A stretch of DNA of 64,000 nucleotides from CAG-103 sp963627135 (GTDB lineage Bacteria; Bacillota; Clostridia; Oscillospirales; Oscillospiraceae): contig CAVFZY010000027.1 in NCBI GenBank assembly GCA_963627135.1, positions 6,190-70,189 on the forward strand. Reading direction: 5' to 3'. Of the stretch, positions 31,095 through 39,804 are shown one piece after another. Position numbers and translations under genes: made by a program. Every line of letters begins with the position of its first letter. The first letter of the stretch is position 1. Under the pieces are notes generated by a model. It searched no databases. It had not been told where the DNA came from and was given only the letters and a program-made list of their open reading frames with translations.

Positions 31095-32597
31095 ATGGCT
31101 TACTTCTTTTCCGGCCAGTCACACACGTTCAATGAGTATCTGCTGGTACCCGGCTACTCGTCGAGCGAATGTATCCCGGACAATGTCTCCCTGCGCACAC
31201 CGCTGACGCGCTTTCGCGCGGGCGAGGAACCGGCCCTGTCGCTGAACGTGCCGATGGTCTCGGCCGTGATGCAGTCCGTGTCCGGCGACCGGCTGGCCGT
31301 CGCGCTGGCGCAGGAGGGCGGCGTGTCGTTCCTGTACGGCTCGCAGTCGATCGAGGACGAGGCCGCGATGGTCGCCCGCGTCAAGAGTTACAAGGCGGGC
31401 TTCGTGCGCAGCGATTCGAACATCAGCCCCGACGCGACGTTGGCGGACATTCTGGCCCTGCGGGAGCAGACCGGCCACTCCACCGTCGCCGTCACGGAAG
31501 ACGGCACGGCCGACGGCCGCCTCGTCGGCATCGTCACGAGCCGCGACTACCGCGTGAGCCGCATGGCGCCTGAGACGCCGGTGCACGAATTCATGACGCC
31601 GCGCGAGAAGATGATCACCGCGCCCGACGGCACGTCCCTGAAGGAAGCCAACAACATCATCTGGGAGCACAAGCTCAACTCCCTGCCCATCGTCAATGAC
31701 GAGGGCCGCCTGTGCGCGTTCGTGTTCCGCAAGGACTATGACCTCCACAAGCAGAAGCCGAACGAACTGCTCGACAGTCAGAAGCGCTACCTCGTCGGTG
31801 CCGGCATCAACACCCGCGACTATGCCGAGCGCGTGCCCGCACTGGTGGATGCCGGTGTGGACGTGCTCGTGATCGACTCATCCGAAGGCTATTCCGAGTG
31901 GCAGAAGCGCACGCTCGCGTGGATCCGCGAGCGCTACGGCGACAGCGTCAAGGTCGGCGCCGGCAACGTCGTGGACGCGGACGGCTTCCGCTTCCTGGCC
32001 GACTGCGGCGCGGACTTCGTGAAGGTCGGCATCGGCGGCGGCTCCATCTGCATCACGCGTGAGACCAAGGGCATCGGCCGCGGCCAGGCGACCGCCGTCA
32101 TCGAGGTCTGCCGCGCACGCGACGAGTACTTCCGCGAGACCGGCATCTACGTGCCCGTCTGCTCCGACGGCGGCATCGTGCACGACCACCACATCACGCT
32201 CGCGCTGGCCATGGGCGCGGACTTCGTGATGCTCGGCCGCTACTTCGCCCGCTTCGACGAGAGCCCGTCGGACAAGGTCAACGTCAACGGCACGCTCATG
32301 AAAGAGTACTGGGGCGAGGGCTCCAACCGCGCGCGCAACTGGCAGCGCTACGATCTCGGCGGCAGCAAGAAGCTGTCCTTCGAGGAGGGTGTGGATTCCT
32401 ACGTGCCCTACGCCGGCAAGCTCTCGGATAACGTCCAGCAGACGCTGGCGAAGGTCCGCTCGACCATGTGCAACTGCGGCGCGCTGACCATCCGCGAGCT
32501 GCAGGAGAAGGCGCGGCTGACACTCGTGTCCTCGGTGAGCATCGTCGAGGGCGGTGCACACGACGTCGTGCTCAAGACCTCGAACAAGCCCGTGTGA
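31095..32597 (+). CDS. guaB: inosine-5'-monophosphate dehydrogenase
   Basis: A 500-residue enzyme that oxidises IMP to XMP in GTP synthesis. AGGAGG precedes ATG 31095. The catalytic TIM barrel is split by two CBS domains (about residues 105-230: ILALREQTGHSTVAV and EFMTPREKMITAPDG). Catalytic loop GIGGGSICITRETKGIGRGQ holds the active Cys, and VCSDGGIVHDHHITLALAMG and the mobile flap EYWGEGSNRARNWQRYD follow. The N-terminus (SGQSHTFNEYLLVPG) and flap differ from the usual DDVLLVP/GRRYQ forms, so it belongs to a divergent clade seen in anaerobes. Confidence 0.9.
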   Translation: MAYFFSGQSHTFNEYLLVPGYSSSECIPDNVSLRTPLTRFRAGEEPALSLNVPMVSAVMQSVSGDRLAVALAQEGGVSFLYGSQSIEDEAAMVARVKSYKAGFVRSDSNISPDATLADILALREQTGHSTVAVTEDGTADGRLVGIVTSRDYRVSRMAPETPVHEFMTPREKMITAPDGTSLKEANNIIWEHKLNSLPIVNDEGRLCAFVFRKDYDLHKQKPNELLDSQKRYLVGAGINTRDYAERVPALVDAGVDVLVIDSSEGYSEWQKRTLAWIRERYGDSVKVGAGNVVDADGFRFLADCGADFVKVGIGGGSICITRETKGIGRGQATAVIEVCRARDEYFRETGIYVPVCSDGGIVHDHHITLALAMGADFVMLGRYFARFDESPSDKVNVNGTLMKEYWGEGSNRARNWQRYDLGGSKKLSFEEGVDSYVPYAGKLSDNVQQTLAKVRSTMCNCGALTIRELQEKARLTLVSSVSIVEGGAHDVVLKTSNKPV

Positions 32598-32633
32598 GAA
32601 CCATTCCGCTGCAAGACGGAAGCAGAAAAGCAG

Positions 32634-32670
32634 ACAGTGCCCGGTGATCGCAGCCGGGCACTGTTTTTTT
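32634..32670 (+). terminator. intrinsic terminator of guaB
   Basis: Eleven-bp stem ACAGTGCCCGG/CCGGGCACTGT followed by seven or more T. Confidence 0.85.
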
Positions 32671-32721
32671 CTTCCCGCACGGAGCCGGAAAAATATGCGT
32701 GGGGTTTTCGGTCGGGGCGTG

Positions 32722-32727
32722 TATAAT
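32722..32727 (+). promoter_or_regulatory. extended -10 promoter of the sigma-factor operon
   Basis: TATAAT preceded by TG one base upstream (TGTATAAT). No good -35 box is seen at 17 bases, so initiation may rely on the extended -10. It lies 34 bases before GTG 32761. Confidence 0.5.
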
Positions 32728-32760
32728 AGAGTAGAAACAGAGCCGGGAGGAGGCGAGGAC

Positions 32761-33303
32761 GTGCAGGAGCAGGAGATGATCGCGCAGCTGCTGCAAAAAG
32801 ATGAGCGCGGCATGGAGGCCCTGCTGCTGCACTACGGGCCGCTGATGCGCTACATCATTGCGCCGAGCCTGCCCGATCCACAGGATCGGGAGGAATGCCT
32901 GTCGGAAGTGTCCATGCGCGTCTGGAGCCGGATCGCGCAGTTCGACCCGGCGCGCGGGAGCTGGAATGCGTGGCTGACGGCGATCACCCGAAACACGGCG
33001 CGAAACTATCAGCACAGCGCCCAGCGCCACCGCGGCACGCAGGCCATCCCGGCGGGCACACCGGCGCCCGATGCCTCCCCCGAGGAAGCGATTTTGCAGG
33101 CGGAGCGCAGCGCCGCCGTCCATGCCGCGCTGGGCCGCCTCTCGCCGGGAGACCGGGCGCTGTTTTACCGAAAGTATTATTACTTACAGTCCACCGCGCA
33201 GATCGCGTCCGAGCTGGGCATGACCGCACGGGCCGTCGAGGGAAAGCTCTATCGCCTGAAAAAGCAGCTGCGCAGGATGTTGGGAGGTGAGGGCCATGTG
33301 TGA
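32761..33303 (+). CDS. RNA polymerase sigma factor, sigma-70/ECF-like
   Basis: A 180-residue sigma factor. Start GTG 32761 is chosen because GGGAGGAGG lies seven bases upstream; ATG 32776 is the alternative. Region 2 is seen as LLHYGPLMRYIIAPSLPDPQ, then REECLSEVSMRVWSRIAQFD and GSWNAWLTAITRNTARNYQ. Region 4 is ALGRLSPGDRALFYRKYYY and TAQIASELGMTARAVEGKLY. The linker is short, as in ECF factors. It overlaps the downstream membrane-protein gene by 8 bases, a typical sigma/anti-sigma arrangement. Confidence 0.88.
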   Translation: MQEQEMIAQLLQKDERGMEALLLHYGPLMRYIIAPSLPDPQDREECLSEVSMRVWSRIAQFDPARGSWNAWLTAITRNTARNYQHSAQRHRGTQAIPAGTPAPDASPEEAILQAERSAAVHAALGRLSPGDRALFYRKYYYLQSTAQIASELGMTARAVEGKLYRLKKQLRRMLGGEGHV

Positions 33304-34837
33304 CCGCCCGTGGGAGACCATGACGGACGCGGACTTTGAGGCCATGCTGGCCCAGAGCGTCCCCGACATGCCGCCGGAGAAGATCGTGGCCGAGGTGACG
33401 CCGTGGCGGCGCGCCATGAACCGCATCCTCTTCGGCATGGCGCTGTGCGCGATCACCCTGAACTTCCTGTGTCTGAACTACATTCTCCCCGCCATTGGCA
33501 CGGTGCTGCTGCTGTTGGGCTTTCGCACGCTGCGCCAGGAAAACCGCTGGCTCGGCGGCTGCTTTGCCGTCACCGTGGTCCGCGCGGCCTACTTTTTCGC
33601 AACGCTGATCCTGAATACGACGATCCTGCAGAGCGCCGTGTTCACGCCCGCCGTCACGACCGCGCTCACCGCTGTGAATGCAGTGCTGCTCTTGGGCCTG
33701 TACGTCTGTTTCTGGCGGGGGCTGCTGGCGGTGCAGGCAAAGGCAGGCCTGCCCGCGCAGGCCGGCAACGCGCTCGCGCTGATCGTGTGGTACGCACTTA
33801 TATGCGTCCTCGCCGCCGTTCAGTACGGCGGATGGGTCGTGCCCATCGCAATGCTCATCGGCTACGGGTGCATTCTCCGCAGTCTTTACCGACTGTCCGG
33901 CGCGCTGGACGAGGCCGGATACGCCATCGCGCCGAAGCCGGTGCGGGTGACAGATCGGTGCATCGTGCTCGTGCTTGCCGCGGCGCTGGGCATCGGCGGC
34001 GCGCTGGGGTATCTGCTCGGCGGCAGCTATCCGATGGATTGGCAGCCCGTGGATATATCCGAGCAGACGCAGACGGAAACGATCCGGCAGCAGCTGCTCG
34101 ACCTCGGCTTCCCGGAGGATGTGCTCGACGATCTCACACCGGAGGACATCGCGGCCTGCGACGGCGCGCTGCGCGTCGTGGTCGAGGTGGAGGATTATCC
34201 CGTCAACGACGGCAGAACCGTGCTGTGGGAAGCATACAACGAGAAAAACGAGCGCTATTATGTGCAGGACACGGTCTACGATGTCAAGGAGCTGCGCCTG
34301 ACCGGCGTGGGCGTGCAGCTCCCCGGCGAGCGGGAGACGTGGATGGTGTTCCACCACTTCCTCTGGACGACCGACCCCGGCTTCTACGGCACGGAGGCGA
34401 TCCAGATCCGGCCGGCCTACCGGAGCATCCCGGAGGGGTGGGCCGCCGCCGGGGACGCGACCGGGCGCGTGCTGTATGACCGCGACGGGCAGACATTCGC
34501 CGCGCCCTACGCCTCGCTGGGCGCGCGGACATTCACCGCGAACACCGTCCTCTGGGGCGAGCAGACGAATACCGATCTTTTCGCCGCCTTTTCCCTGCCG
34601 CGGCACGGGGAGCACGCACGCGGCTATGTCGCCTACTCCACCACGGAGGCGCACGACGGCTATATCCTCAGCAGCGGGGAGTATTACGTGCACCAGCAAA
34701 CCTGGCTTCAGTACCCCGCGATGACGGCAATGGAAAAGCGCCTGACGGCCGCCTGGGGCGACACGGGCGCATTTCGGACCGTGCAGGATGCGCTGCAGTT
34801 TGACCCCGTGGACAAAGCGGCAGAGACCCCGCCGTAA
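33296..34837 (+). CDS. membrane protein, putative anti-sigma factor
   Basis: A 513-residue protein starting at ATG 33296 within GGTGAGGGCC. The cytoplasmic N-terminus (about 40 residues, with DADFEAMLAQSVPDMPPEKI) is followed by about seven to eight hydrophobic segments to residue 250, and an extracytoplasmic domain of about 260 residues with no motif I recognise. N-terminal pieces like this often appear in anti-sigma proteins encoded with ECF sigma factors in Oscillospiraceae. The 8-base overlap with the sigma gene supports coupling. The C-terminal domain may be the sensor. Function is inferred from context. Confidence 0.65.
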   Translation: MCDRPWETMTDADFEAMLAQSVPDMPPEKIVAEVTPWRRAMNRILFGMALCAITLNFLCLNYILPAIGTVLLLLGFRTLRQENRWLGGCFAVTVVRAAYFFATLILNTTILQSAVFTPAVTTALTAVNAVLLLGLYVCFWRGLLAVQAKAGLPAQAGNALALIVWYALICVLAAVQYGGWVVPIAMLIGYGCILRSLYRLSGALDEAGYAIAPKPVRVTDRCIVLVLAAALGIGGALGYLLGGSYPMDWQPVDISEQTQTETIRQQLLDLGFPEDVLDDLTPEDIAACDGALRVVVEVEDYPVNDGRTVLWEAYNEKNERYYVQDTVYDVKELRLTGVGVQLPGERETWMVFHHFLWTTDPGFYGTEAIQIRPAYRSIPEGWAAAGDATGRVLYDRDGQTFAAPYASLGARTFTANTVLWGEQTNTDLFAAFSLPRHGEHARGYVAYSTTEAHDGYILSSGEYYVHQQTWLQYPAMTAMEKRLTAAWGDTGAFRTVQDALQFDPVDKAAETPP

Positions 34838-34846
34838 GAAACGCAG

Positions 34847-34884
34847 ACCGGCCCGGACATTGAGAAATGTCCGGGCCGGTTTTC
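34847..34884. terminator. bidirectional intrinsic terminator
   Basis: A 15-bp perfect stem (34847-34861 with 34866-34880), then TTTCC. It sits between the convergent anti-sigma and TIM-barrel genes. Confidence 0.75.
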
Positions 34885-34900
34885 CATGCTGCGCCCCGAT

Positions 34901-35602
34901 TTACGGGTGCGGCTTATTCTCGCGGTAGGCAGCCATGATGTCGCGGAAGATCTCGCCGTTGGACGGCGGCGTCCACGTGATGGCGTTGGCGCCCGCCTCG
35001 ATGGTCTCGAGAATGCTCTCGTCCGTCGGGCCGCCGGTCGCGATGATGGGCACGTCGGGGTGCAGCTCGCGAATGCGGCGCACAACGGCAGGCGTCTCCG
35101 CCGCGGCGGAAACGTTGAAGATGTCCGCGCCGGCTTTGATGCGTTCGTCAAAGTCCGTGTCCGCGCGCGCGACCGTGAGCACAACGGGGATGTCGATCGT
35201 CTCAGCCACGTGCGAGACGACGGCGCTGGCCGTCGGCGCATTGAGCACGACGCCGGTCGCGCCCTGCATCTCGGCGAACATGGCGAGGTTGACCACGCGC
35301 TGGCCCTGCGTGAGGCCGCCGCCGACGCCGGCAAACACCGGGATATCGGCCGCGAGCAGCAGCGCCTGCGTGATGATCGGCTGCGGCGTGAACGGGTAGA
35401 CCGCGATGATGGCGTCGGCGTTCACGTTTTTGATGATGGACAGATCGGTCGAGAACACGAGCGACTTGATGCGCTTGCCAAAGACCATGATGCCGCTGCA
35501 CTGATAGATGACCTCCGGCACGCGCAGGGCGAACTTGCGCAGCGTGCCGTCCACGGCCTGCGGCATGGACTTTTTCGGGGGGATTATTTTTTCTTCATAC
35601 AT
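34901..35602 (-). CDS. TIM-barrel protein of unknown function (often annotated hydrolase)
   Basis: A 233-residue beta/alpha-barrel protein conserved in clostridia. Strand/loop pieces are NADAIIAVYPFTPQPIITQA, IPVFAGVGGGLTQGQRVVN, IPVVLTVA, GADIFNVSAAAETPAVVR and PIIATGGPTDESILETIEAG. The last is a phosphate-binding loop like that of ThiG/TrpC-type barrels. It shares operon and a 19-base overlap with the M20 amidohydrolase. Substrate is unknown and I do not support the label hydrolase from sequence. Confidence 0.75.
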   Translation of the reverse strand: MYEEKIIPPKKSMPQAVDGTLRKFALRVPEVIYQCSGIMVFGKRIKSLVFSTDLSIIKNVNADAIIAVYPFTPQPIITQALLLAADIPVFAGVGGGLTQGQRVVNLAMFAEMQGATGVVLNAPTASAVVSHVAETIDIPVVLTVARADTDFDERIKAGADIFNVSAAAETPAVVRRIRELHPDVPIIATGGPTDESILETIEAGANAITWTPPSNGEIFRDIMAAYRENKPHP

Positions 35603-36753
35603 TTTGACTCACACTCCAGTATCCGTTTGAACGTTTCGACGCCGGTCAGCAGGACGCGCTCATCGAAATTGAAATGACTGCTGTGCAGCGGGGCGGTACC
35701 GGTCGGCTCCTGCACGCCGAGGAAGAAAAACAGGCCCGGGATCTCCTGCTGGTATTCGGCAAAATCCTCCGCCGCCATGACGGACTCCACCAGGACCGTA
35801 TCGTCCATGGAATCGAGCACGGTGTAAAACTGCTCCACCAGCGCGCGCGGGTTGCGCACGCTGGGGTAGCGGACCTTGCGGTCCATGTCGATCTGCGCGC
35901 CAGTGGCCGTCTCGAGGCCCTGCATGAGCGCGGCGATCTTGTGGCTGAGGGTGCGGTAAAGATCATTGCTGAACACGCGCAGCGTGCCGCTGATCGTGAC
36001 CTCCTCGGCGATGACGTTGTGCGACGTGCCGCCCTGGATCTTGCCGAGCGTGAGCAGCGCGTCCTGGTGCGGGTCAACGTCGCGCGTGATGACGGTCTGT
36101 ACCATCGTGATGAGCTCCGCCGCGACGACGATGGCGTCGATGCCCATCTGCGGCGTGGAGGCGTGGGCGCTCTTGCCGTGGACGGTGATCTCGAAATCGC
36201 TCGTCTGCGCCATGAGATAGTCCCAGCGCACGCCGATCTTGCCCTTCGGCACGGTCGGCCACAGGTGCAGGCCGTAGATGCGGTCCACCTTCGGGTTTTC
36301 GAGCGCGCCGTCGTCGATCATGCGCCGCGCACCGGCCCAGCCCTCTTCGCCGGGCTGGAACAGCAGGACAATATTACAATGGATATGAGCGCGGTTTTTG
36401 GCGATCCAGCGCGCAAAGAGCAAAAGAATGGTCATATGCCCGTCGTGGCCGCAACCGTGCATGTTGCCGGGGTGCTGCGAGCAGTAGGGCACGTCATTTG
36501 CCTCATCATTGTGGATGCCGTCCATATCGGCGCGAAAGGCGATGGTCGTCTCGGCGTCCCTGGCGAAAAACACGGCCTTCACACCGCAGACGGCCGGCGT
36601 CTCGATGCGGTCGGGGCTGCATTGCCGGAGCTCGCACAGAACATAGGCCTGCGTGTCGCGCAGCTGAAAGCCGATCTCGGGAATGCGGTGCAGGTCCTGG
36701 CGGATACGCACCGCGTCGTCATACATGGATTCGATTTGTTTACTCAGATGCAT
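35584..36753 (-). CDS. M20 family amidohydrolase/peptidase
   Basis: A 389-residue protein starting at ATG 36753 behind GGGAG. It contains LHRIPEIGFQLRDTQAYV, FRADMDGIH, MHGCGHDGHMTILLL (metal-binding Cys/His), LLFQPGEEGWAGARRMI (catalytic Glu) and SVMAAEDFAEYQQEIPG, in the order of IAA-amino acid hydrolase/carboxypeptidase-like M20D enzymes. The dimerisation domain is the central VHGKSAHASTPQMGIDAI region. It likely hydrolyses an N-acyl amino acid or similar amide. It overlaps the TIM-barrel gene downstream. Confidence 0.9.
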   Translation of the reverse strand: MHLSKQIESMYDDAVRIRQDLHRIPEIGFQLRDTQAYVLCELRQCSPDRIETPAVCGVKAVFFARDAETTIAFRADMDGIHNDEANDVPYCSQHPGNMHGCGHDGHMTILLLFARWIAKNRAHIHCNIVLLFQPGEEGWAGARRMIDDGALENPKVDRIYGLHLWPTVPKGKIGVRWDYLMAQTSDFEITVHGKSAHASTPQMGIDAIVVAAELITMVQTVITRDVDPHQDALLTLGKIQGGTSHNVIAEEVTISGTLRVFSNDLYRTLSHKIAALMQGLETATGAQIDMDRKVRYPSVRNPRALVEQFYTVLDSMDDTVLVESVMAAEDFAEYQQEIPGLFFFLGVQEPTGTAPLHSSHFNFDERVLLTGVETFKRILECESKCMKKK

Positions 36754-36897
36754 ACTTTCTCCCACGGCACCGGATAGGCCCGCGCCGCCTGATCTGTCTC
36801 TATTTTTCTGCACACAGTATACCCAAAATCCGGTCATGCGTCAATGGGCACGGGGGTGCGCTGTGACCGGTGTCAAGAAAAGTTCACAAGTTGTCCC

Positions 36898-36926
36898 TTG
36901 CAATTTTTCGTATTGTCTGCTAGTAT
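36898..36926 (+). promoter_or_regulatory. sigma-A promoter of the SDR gene
   Basis: TTGCAA (36898-36903), a 17-base spacer and TAGTAT (36921-36926), 46 bases before the preferred start. Confidence 0.6.
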
Positions 36927-36971
36927 TCTACCAGATACTTAAAAAATTCAAAGAAAATGAAGGCGATCTCC

Positions 36972-37781
36972 ATGTCATCCACCACCGAAGCGCGTGTAGC
37001 CGTCATCACCGGCGGCAGTTCGGGCATCGGCCTGCACGCCGCGCGCGCCCTGCGCGGCTGCGGTCTGAACGTGTATGAGCTCAGCCGCCGCGCCGAAAAC
37101 GCGGAGCCGGGCGTGACACACCTGCAGGCGGATGTGACGGACGAGGCGCAGGTGGACGCCGCCGTGGCGGCGGTCCTGCGCCGCGAGGGCCGCATCGACA
37201 TTCTCATCAACAACGCGGGCTTCGGCATCTCGGGCGCGATCGAGTTTACGCCGACGCAGGAGGCCCGGCGGCAGTTTGATGTGAACTTTTTCGGCATGGT
37301 GAACATGAACCGTGCCGTTCTGCCCGTCATGCGGCAGCAGGGCGGCGGCCGCATCGTGAACATGAGCTCCGTTGCCGCGCCGATCGCCATTCCGTTTCAG
37401 GCATACTACTCGGCCTCCAAGGCCGCCGTGCGCACGTATTCGCTCGCGCTCGCCAGTGAGGTGCGCCCCTTCGGCATCGAGGTCTGCGTCATCATGCCGG
37501 GCGATATCGCCACCGGCTTCACCGCCGCGCGGCGCAAGAACTGCGACGGCGACGATGTCTATCACGGCCGCATCGCGCGCTCCGTCGCCGTGATGGAGCA
37601 CGACGAGCAAACCGGCATGACCGCCGAATTTGCCGGGCAGTTCGTGGCCCGGCGCGCCACGCAAAAGCGCGCGAAGCTCATCTGCACGATGGGGCACAAA
37701 TACGCCCTGTTCGTGTTTCTCATGCGCATTTTGCCGACCGGGCTCGCGACCCGGATCGTCGGCAAAATCTACGCGGCCTGA
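36972..37781 (+). CDS. short-chain dehydrogenase/reductase
   Basis: A 269-residue SDR. VAVITGGSSGIGLHAARAL is the TGxxxGxG cofactor motif, ILINNAGFGISG the NNAG motif, NMSSVAAPIAIPFQAYYSAS with SKAA gives catalytic Ser, Tyr and Lys (YSASK), and IMPGDIATGF follows. The C-terminal extension (from about 235) is hydrophobic and basic, as in membrane-associated SDRs. ATG 36972 (with GAAGGCGA upstream) is preferred; ATG 36957 in the same frame would add five residues. Substrate unknown. Confidence 0.88.
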   Translation: MSSTTEARVAVITGGSSGIGLHAARALRGCGLNVYELSRRAENAEPGVTHLQADVTDEAQVDAAVAAVLRREGRIDILINNAGFGISGAIEFTPTQEARRQFDVNFFGMVNMNRAVLPVMRQQGGGRIVNMSSVAAPIAIPFQAYYSASKAAVRTYSLALASEVRPFGIEVCVIMPGDIATGFTAARRKNCDGDDVYHGRIARSVAVMEHDEQTGMTAEFAGQFVARRATQKRAKLICTMGHKYALFVFLMRILPTGLATRIVGKIYAA

Positions 37782-37921
37782 CCCATTTGCTTTCTTCCCT
37801 GCGGCGCAAGATCCCATTGCCCCCATCCAGGCAGCTTCCTTCCATCCTTCTCCACCCTGTGCGCCGCGTTTTCCCCCCTTCCCGCAGCAGCGGGCCTGCC
37901 TCCGGTCCCATCCCAGCCGGA

Positions 37922-37968
37922 GGCAGTATTTCTATTTATTTTCAAAGAAAATAAATAGAAATACTGCC
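37922..37968. repeat. 22-bp perfect inverted repeat, AT-rich
   Basis: Arms at 37922-37943 and 37947-37968 are exact reverse complements; the loop is AAA. There is no T-run beyond the hairpin, so it is not an ordinary terminator. Confidence 0.8.
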
Positions 37969-38110
37969 AGATCTCATCCGAGGTGGGCCTTGCCCCCTCG
38001 GGCTCCCCCACGACTCTGTCACCATTGGATTCGGCGCACCCGAAAGGCTTTCAGCGTCATCTCTCTTTCTTATTTTTATGCAAAGCATAAAATTACTGCC
38101 AAACCTTACA

Positions 38111-38150
38111 AACCCCCCACCGCGCTGCCTGAGCAGCGCGGTGGGGGGTT
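38111..38150. terminator. bidirectional intrinsic terminator
   Basis: An 18-bp perfect GC-rich stem (38111-38128 with 38133-38150) with loop CTGA. It is 11 bases beyond the end of the minus-strand GNAT gene. Confidence 0.7.
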
Positions 38151-38160
38151 CCATTTTCGA

Positions 38161-38667
38161 TTATGCCAGAAACGGCGAGCGCATATACCGCTTGCGCAGA
38201 AAGATGTTGCCGCCCTTCGGCGGGCCGATCTGCGTGAAGCCGGCCGCCTCGAACATGGCCAGCGCGATGCGGTTGGTATGATATACGTGCGTGACGACCT
38301 GCTCGAACGACTGTGCGGCCGCCAGCTCCTCCACGGCGCAGAGCATCGCATTGCCCCAGCCATGGCCGCGGCAGGCAGGATAGACGAAAAAGTCGTTGAT
38401 GAACACCGTCTCCGGCTCGGTCGTGTCGCACCAGAGCTCGCCGACGGTCTCGCCGACGGTCTCCGCCGCGAGCAGGTAGTTGCGCGGCGTGTCCGCGCCC
38501 TGCGGCAGCATCTCGTCGAGCGCGCCCTGCGCCTCGGTGAGCGCGTGCTCCTCTGTGTCCGTGGCGCGGGCGAAGAGCAGTTCCTGCGCATAGCGCGCGA
38601 TGTTGCGCTGCCGGAACGGCCCGAATTCCTCCGCCGTGAGCACGCGGAGATCTACACTTTGTCCCAT
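38161..38667 (-). CDS. GNAT family N-acetyltransferase
   Basis: A 168-residue protein. FINDFFVYPACRGHGWGNAM is a motif A acetyl-CoA site (R/Q-x-x-G-x-G/A), and HVYHTNRIALAMFEAAGF is the motif B end of GNAT proteins. A tandem TVGETVGE (about residues 70-77) arises from an exact 12-base DNA duplication at about 38436-38460. The substrate is unknown. Its upstream neighbour on the same strand is another acetyltransferase-like protein (13-base gap). Confidence 0.85.
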   Translation of the reverse strand: MGQSVDLRVLTAEEFGPFRQRNIARYAQELLFARATDTEEHALTEAQGALDEMLPQGADTPRNYLLAAETVGETVGELWCDTTEPETVFINDFFVYPACRGHGWGNAMLCAVEELAAAQSFEQVVTHVYHTNRIALAMFEAAGFTQIGPPKGGNIFLRKRYMRSPFLA

Positions 38668-38680
38668 ATTGTCCTCCTGT

Positions 38681-39373
38681 TCACGCCTCCGGCTGGATCA
38701 TGCGCCGCGCGTTGACCGGCGGCAGCAGATCGCCGTACAGATCCCGCAGCAGCAGCTGCGCCACGGGCGTGATGTCCTCCATGCTCTGACACGGGCGCAG
38801 ATACAGCGCCGCCGGCTGCCCGTCCCAGCGGAAGCGGAAGCCGGTGTCGCGGTAGCCGTTTTTCGCGAGCAGCCGCTCGCGCTCCGGCAGCGCCACGCAC
38901 GTGCGGCTCTGGCAGTAGAGGATGCCCTTCTTTCCAGCATAGCAGCGCGCGATGAGCTCCATGGACACACGGCCGAGCAGCTGCCCGCGCAGGAACGGAA
39001 AGATCGTGAGCGCGTGCACGAGCACGTAACCGTACGGCGAGCAGACCGTCACGAGCGCATAGCCCGCCTCGCGCTGATCATCCGCGCGGAAGAGCAGCAG
39101 CTCCATGCGCCGGCGCACCATGGCGCTGGCGATGACGGCCTCAGGCAGCAGCTCAGGCACGTCAAACGTGCGCTTCATATCCGGATACAGGCGTATCAGG
39201 TCCGTGAGCTTGCCCTTTTCCAGATGCAGCTTGCGGATTGGCGGCAGCTGCTGCTGCAGCTCCTCGAGACCGAACAGCTGCTCATCCGGCTCCCAGCTGC
39301 CGGCCGGTTCCTCCACCGGAGCCTGTGCCCGTGGCGGGAAATGGACGATCTTCGGTTCGTTCGGCTCTGTCAT
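38681..39373 (-). CDS. hypothetical protein, possible GNAT-like fold
   Basis: A 230-residue protein that I cannot assign firmly. The N-terminal 65 residues are acidic and proline-rich. The middle (REAGYALVTVCSPYGYVLVH, then ALTIFPFLRGQLLGRVSMEL and ARCYAGKKGILYCQS) looks like the strand-helix core of an acetyltransferase, with LRGQLLG where the acetyl-CoA loop would be, and LLAKNGYRDTGFRFRWDG like the last GNAT strand. It overlaps rnhA by 4 bases and is in the gyrA-rnhA transcript. Confidence 0.5.
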   Translation of the reverse strand: MTEPNEPKIVHFPPRAQAPVEEPAGSWEPDEQLFGLEELQQQLPPIRKLHLEKGKLTDLIRLYPDMKRTFDVPELLPEAVIASAMVRRRMELLLFRADDQREAGYALVTVCSPYGYVLVHALTIFPFLRGQLLGRVSMELIARCYAGKKGILYCQSRTCVALPERERLLAKNGYRDTGFRFRWDGQPAALYLRPCQSMEDITPVAQLLLRDLYGDLLPPVNARRMIQPEA

Positions 39374-39804
39374 GCAAACTTCTCCCTTTCCGCGACGGCC
39401 AGCGCGTCGCAGCGGTTGTTGTACACATTATCGGCGTGGCCCTTGACCCAGAAAAACTGCACGGTGTGCGTCTGGAGCAGACTGTCGAGCGTCTGCCAGA
39501 GGTCGGCGTTTTTCAGCTCGCCGTCCTTGCGGCGCCAGCCCTTCTGCTTCCATCCGCGCAGCCATCCGAGGTTGACGGCGTTGGCGAGATACTGGCTGTC
39601 CGTATACAGCGACACCTGACACGGCTCGCGCAGGCTCTGCAGCGCCGTGATCGCGCCGAGCAGCTCCATGCGGTTGTTCGTCGTGGACGGTTCACCGCCG
39701 GAGAGTTCCTTTTCATGCGCGCCGTATCTCAGGATGGCGCCCCAGCCGCCGGGACCTGGATTGCCGGAGCAGGCCCCGTCGGTATAGATGGTGACCTGCT
39801 TCAT
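39370..39804 (-). CDS. rnhA: ribonuclease HI
   Basis: A 144-residue enzyme that cleaves RNA in RNA/DNA hybrids. The DEDD metal ligands are visible: Asp9 (YTDGACSGNPGPGGWG), Glu47 (NNRMEL), Asp69 (YTDSQY) and Asp133 (NNRCDALA). KGHADN is the conserved His loop. The stop/start overlap with gyrA is 4 bases, so it is translated from the gyrase transcript. Confidence 0.96.
   Translation of the reverse strand: MKQVTIYTDGACSGNPGPGGWGAILRYGAHEKELSGGEPSTTNNRMELLGAITALQSLREPCQVSLYTDSQYLANAVNLGWLRGWKQKGWRRKDGELKNADLWQTLDSLLQTHTVQFFWVKGHADNVYNNRCDALAVAEREKFA

Larger units (their letters stand above)
37782..38160. repeat. gene-free region packed with inverted repeats
   Basis: A region of 379 bases without a credible gene. 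It contains CTGCCTCCGG/CCGGAGGCAG (37896-37926), a 22-bp perfect inverted repeat with loop AAA (37922-37968) that shares five bases with the first, a smaller AAA-loop hairpin TTTTATGC/GCATAAAA near 38078-38096 followed by another ACTGCC, and the terminator at 38111-38150. The modular layout suggests a dispersed intergenic repeat element; only a genome search could show copies. Confidence 0.55.

Noticed and set aside
37769..38154. Short open frames across the inverted-repeat region.
   Set aside because: They are read through hairpins and terminators on both strands, without ribosome binding sites, and have no known domain.
38430..38465. Tandem GACGGTCTCGCC repeat as a possible regulatory repeat.
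   Set aside because: It is inside the GNAT gene, in frame, and encodes TVGETVGE; a small coding duplication is sufficient explanation.
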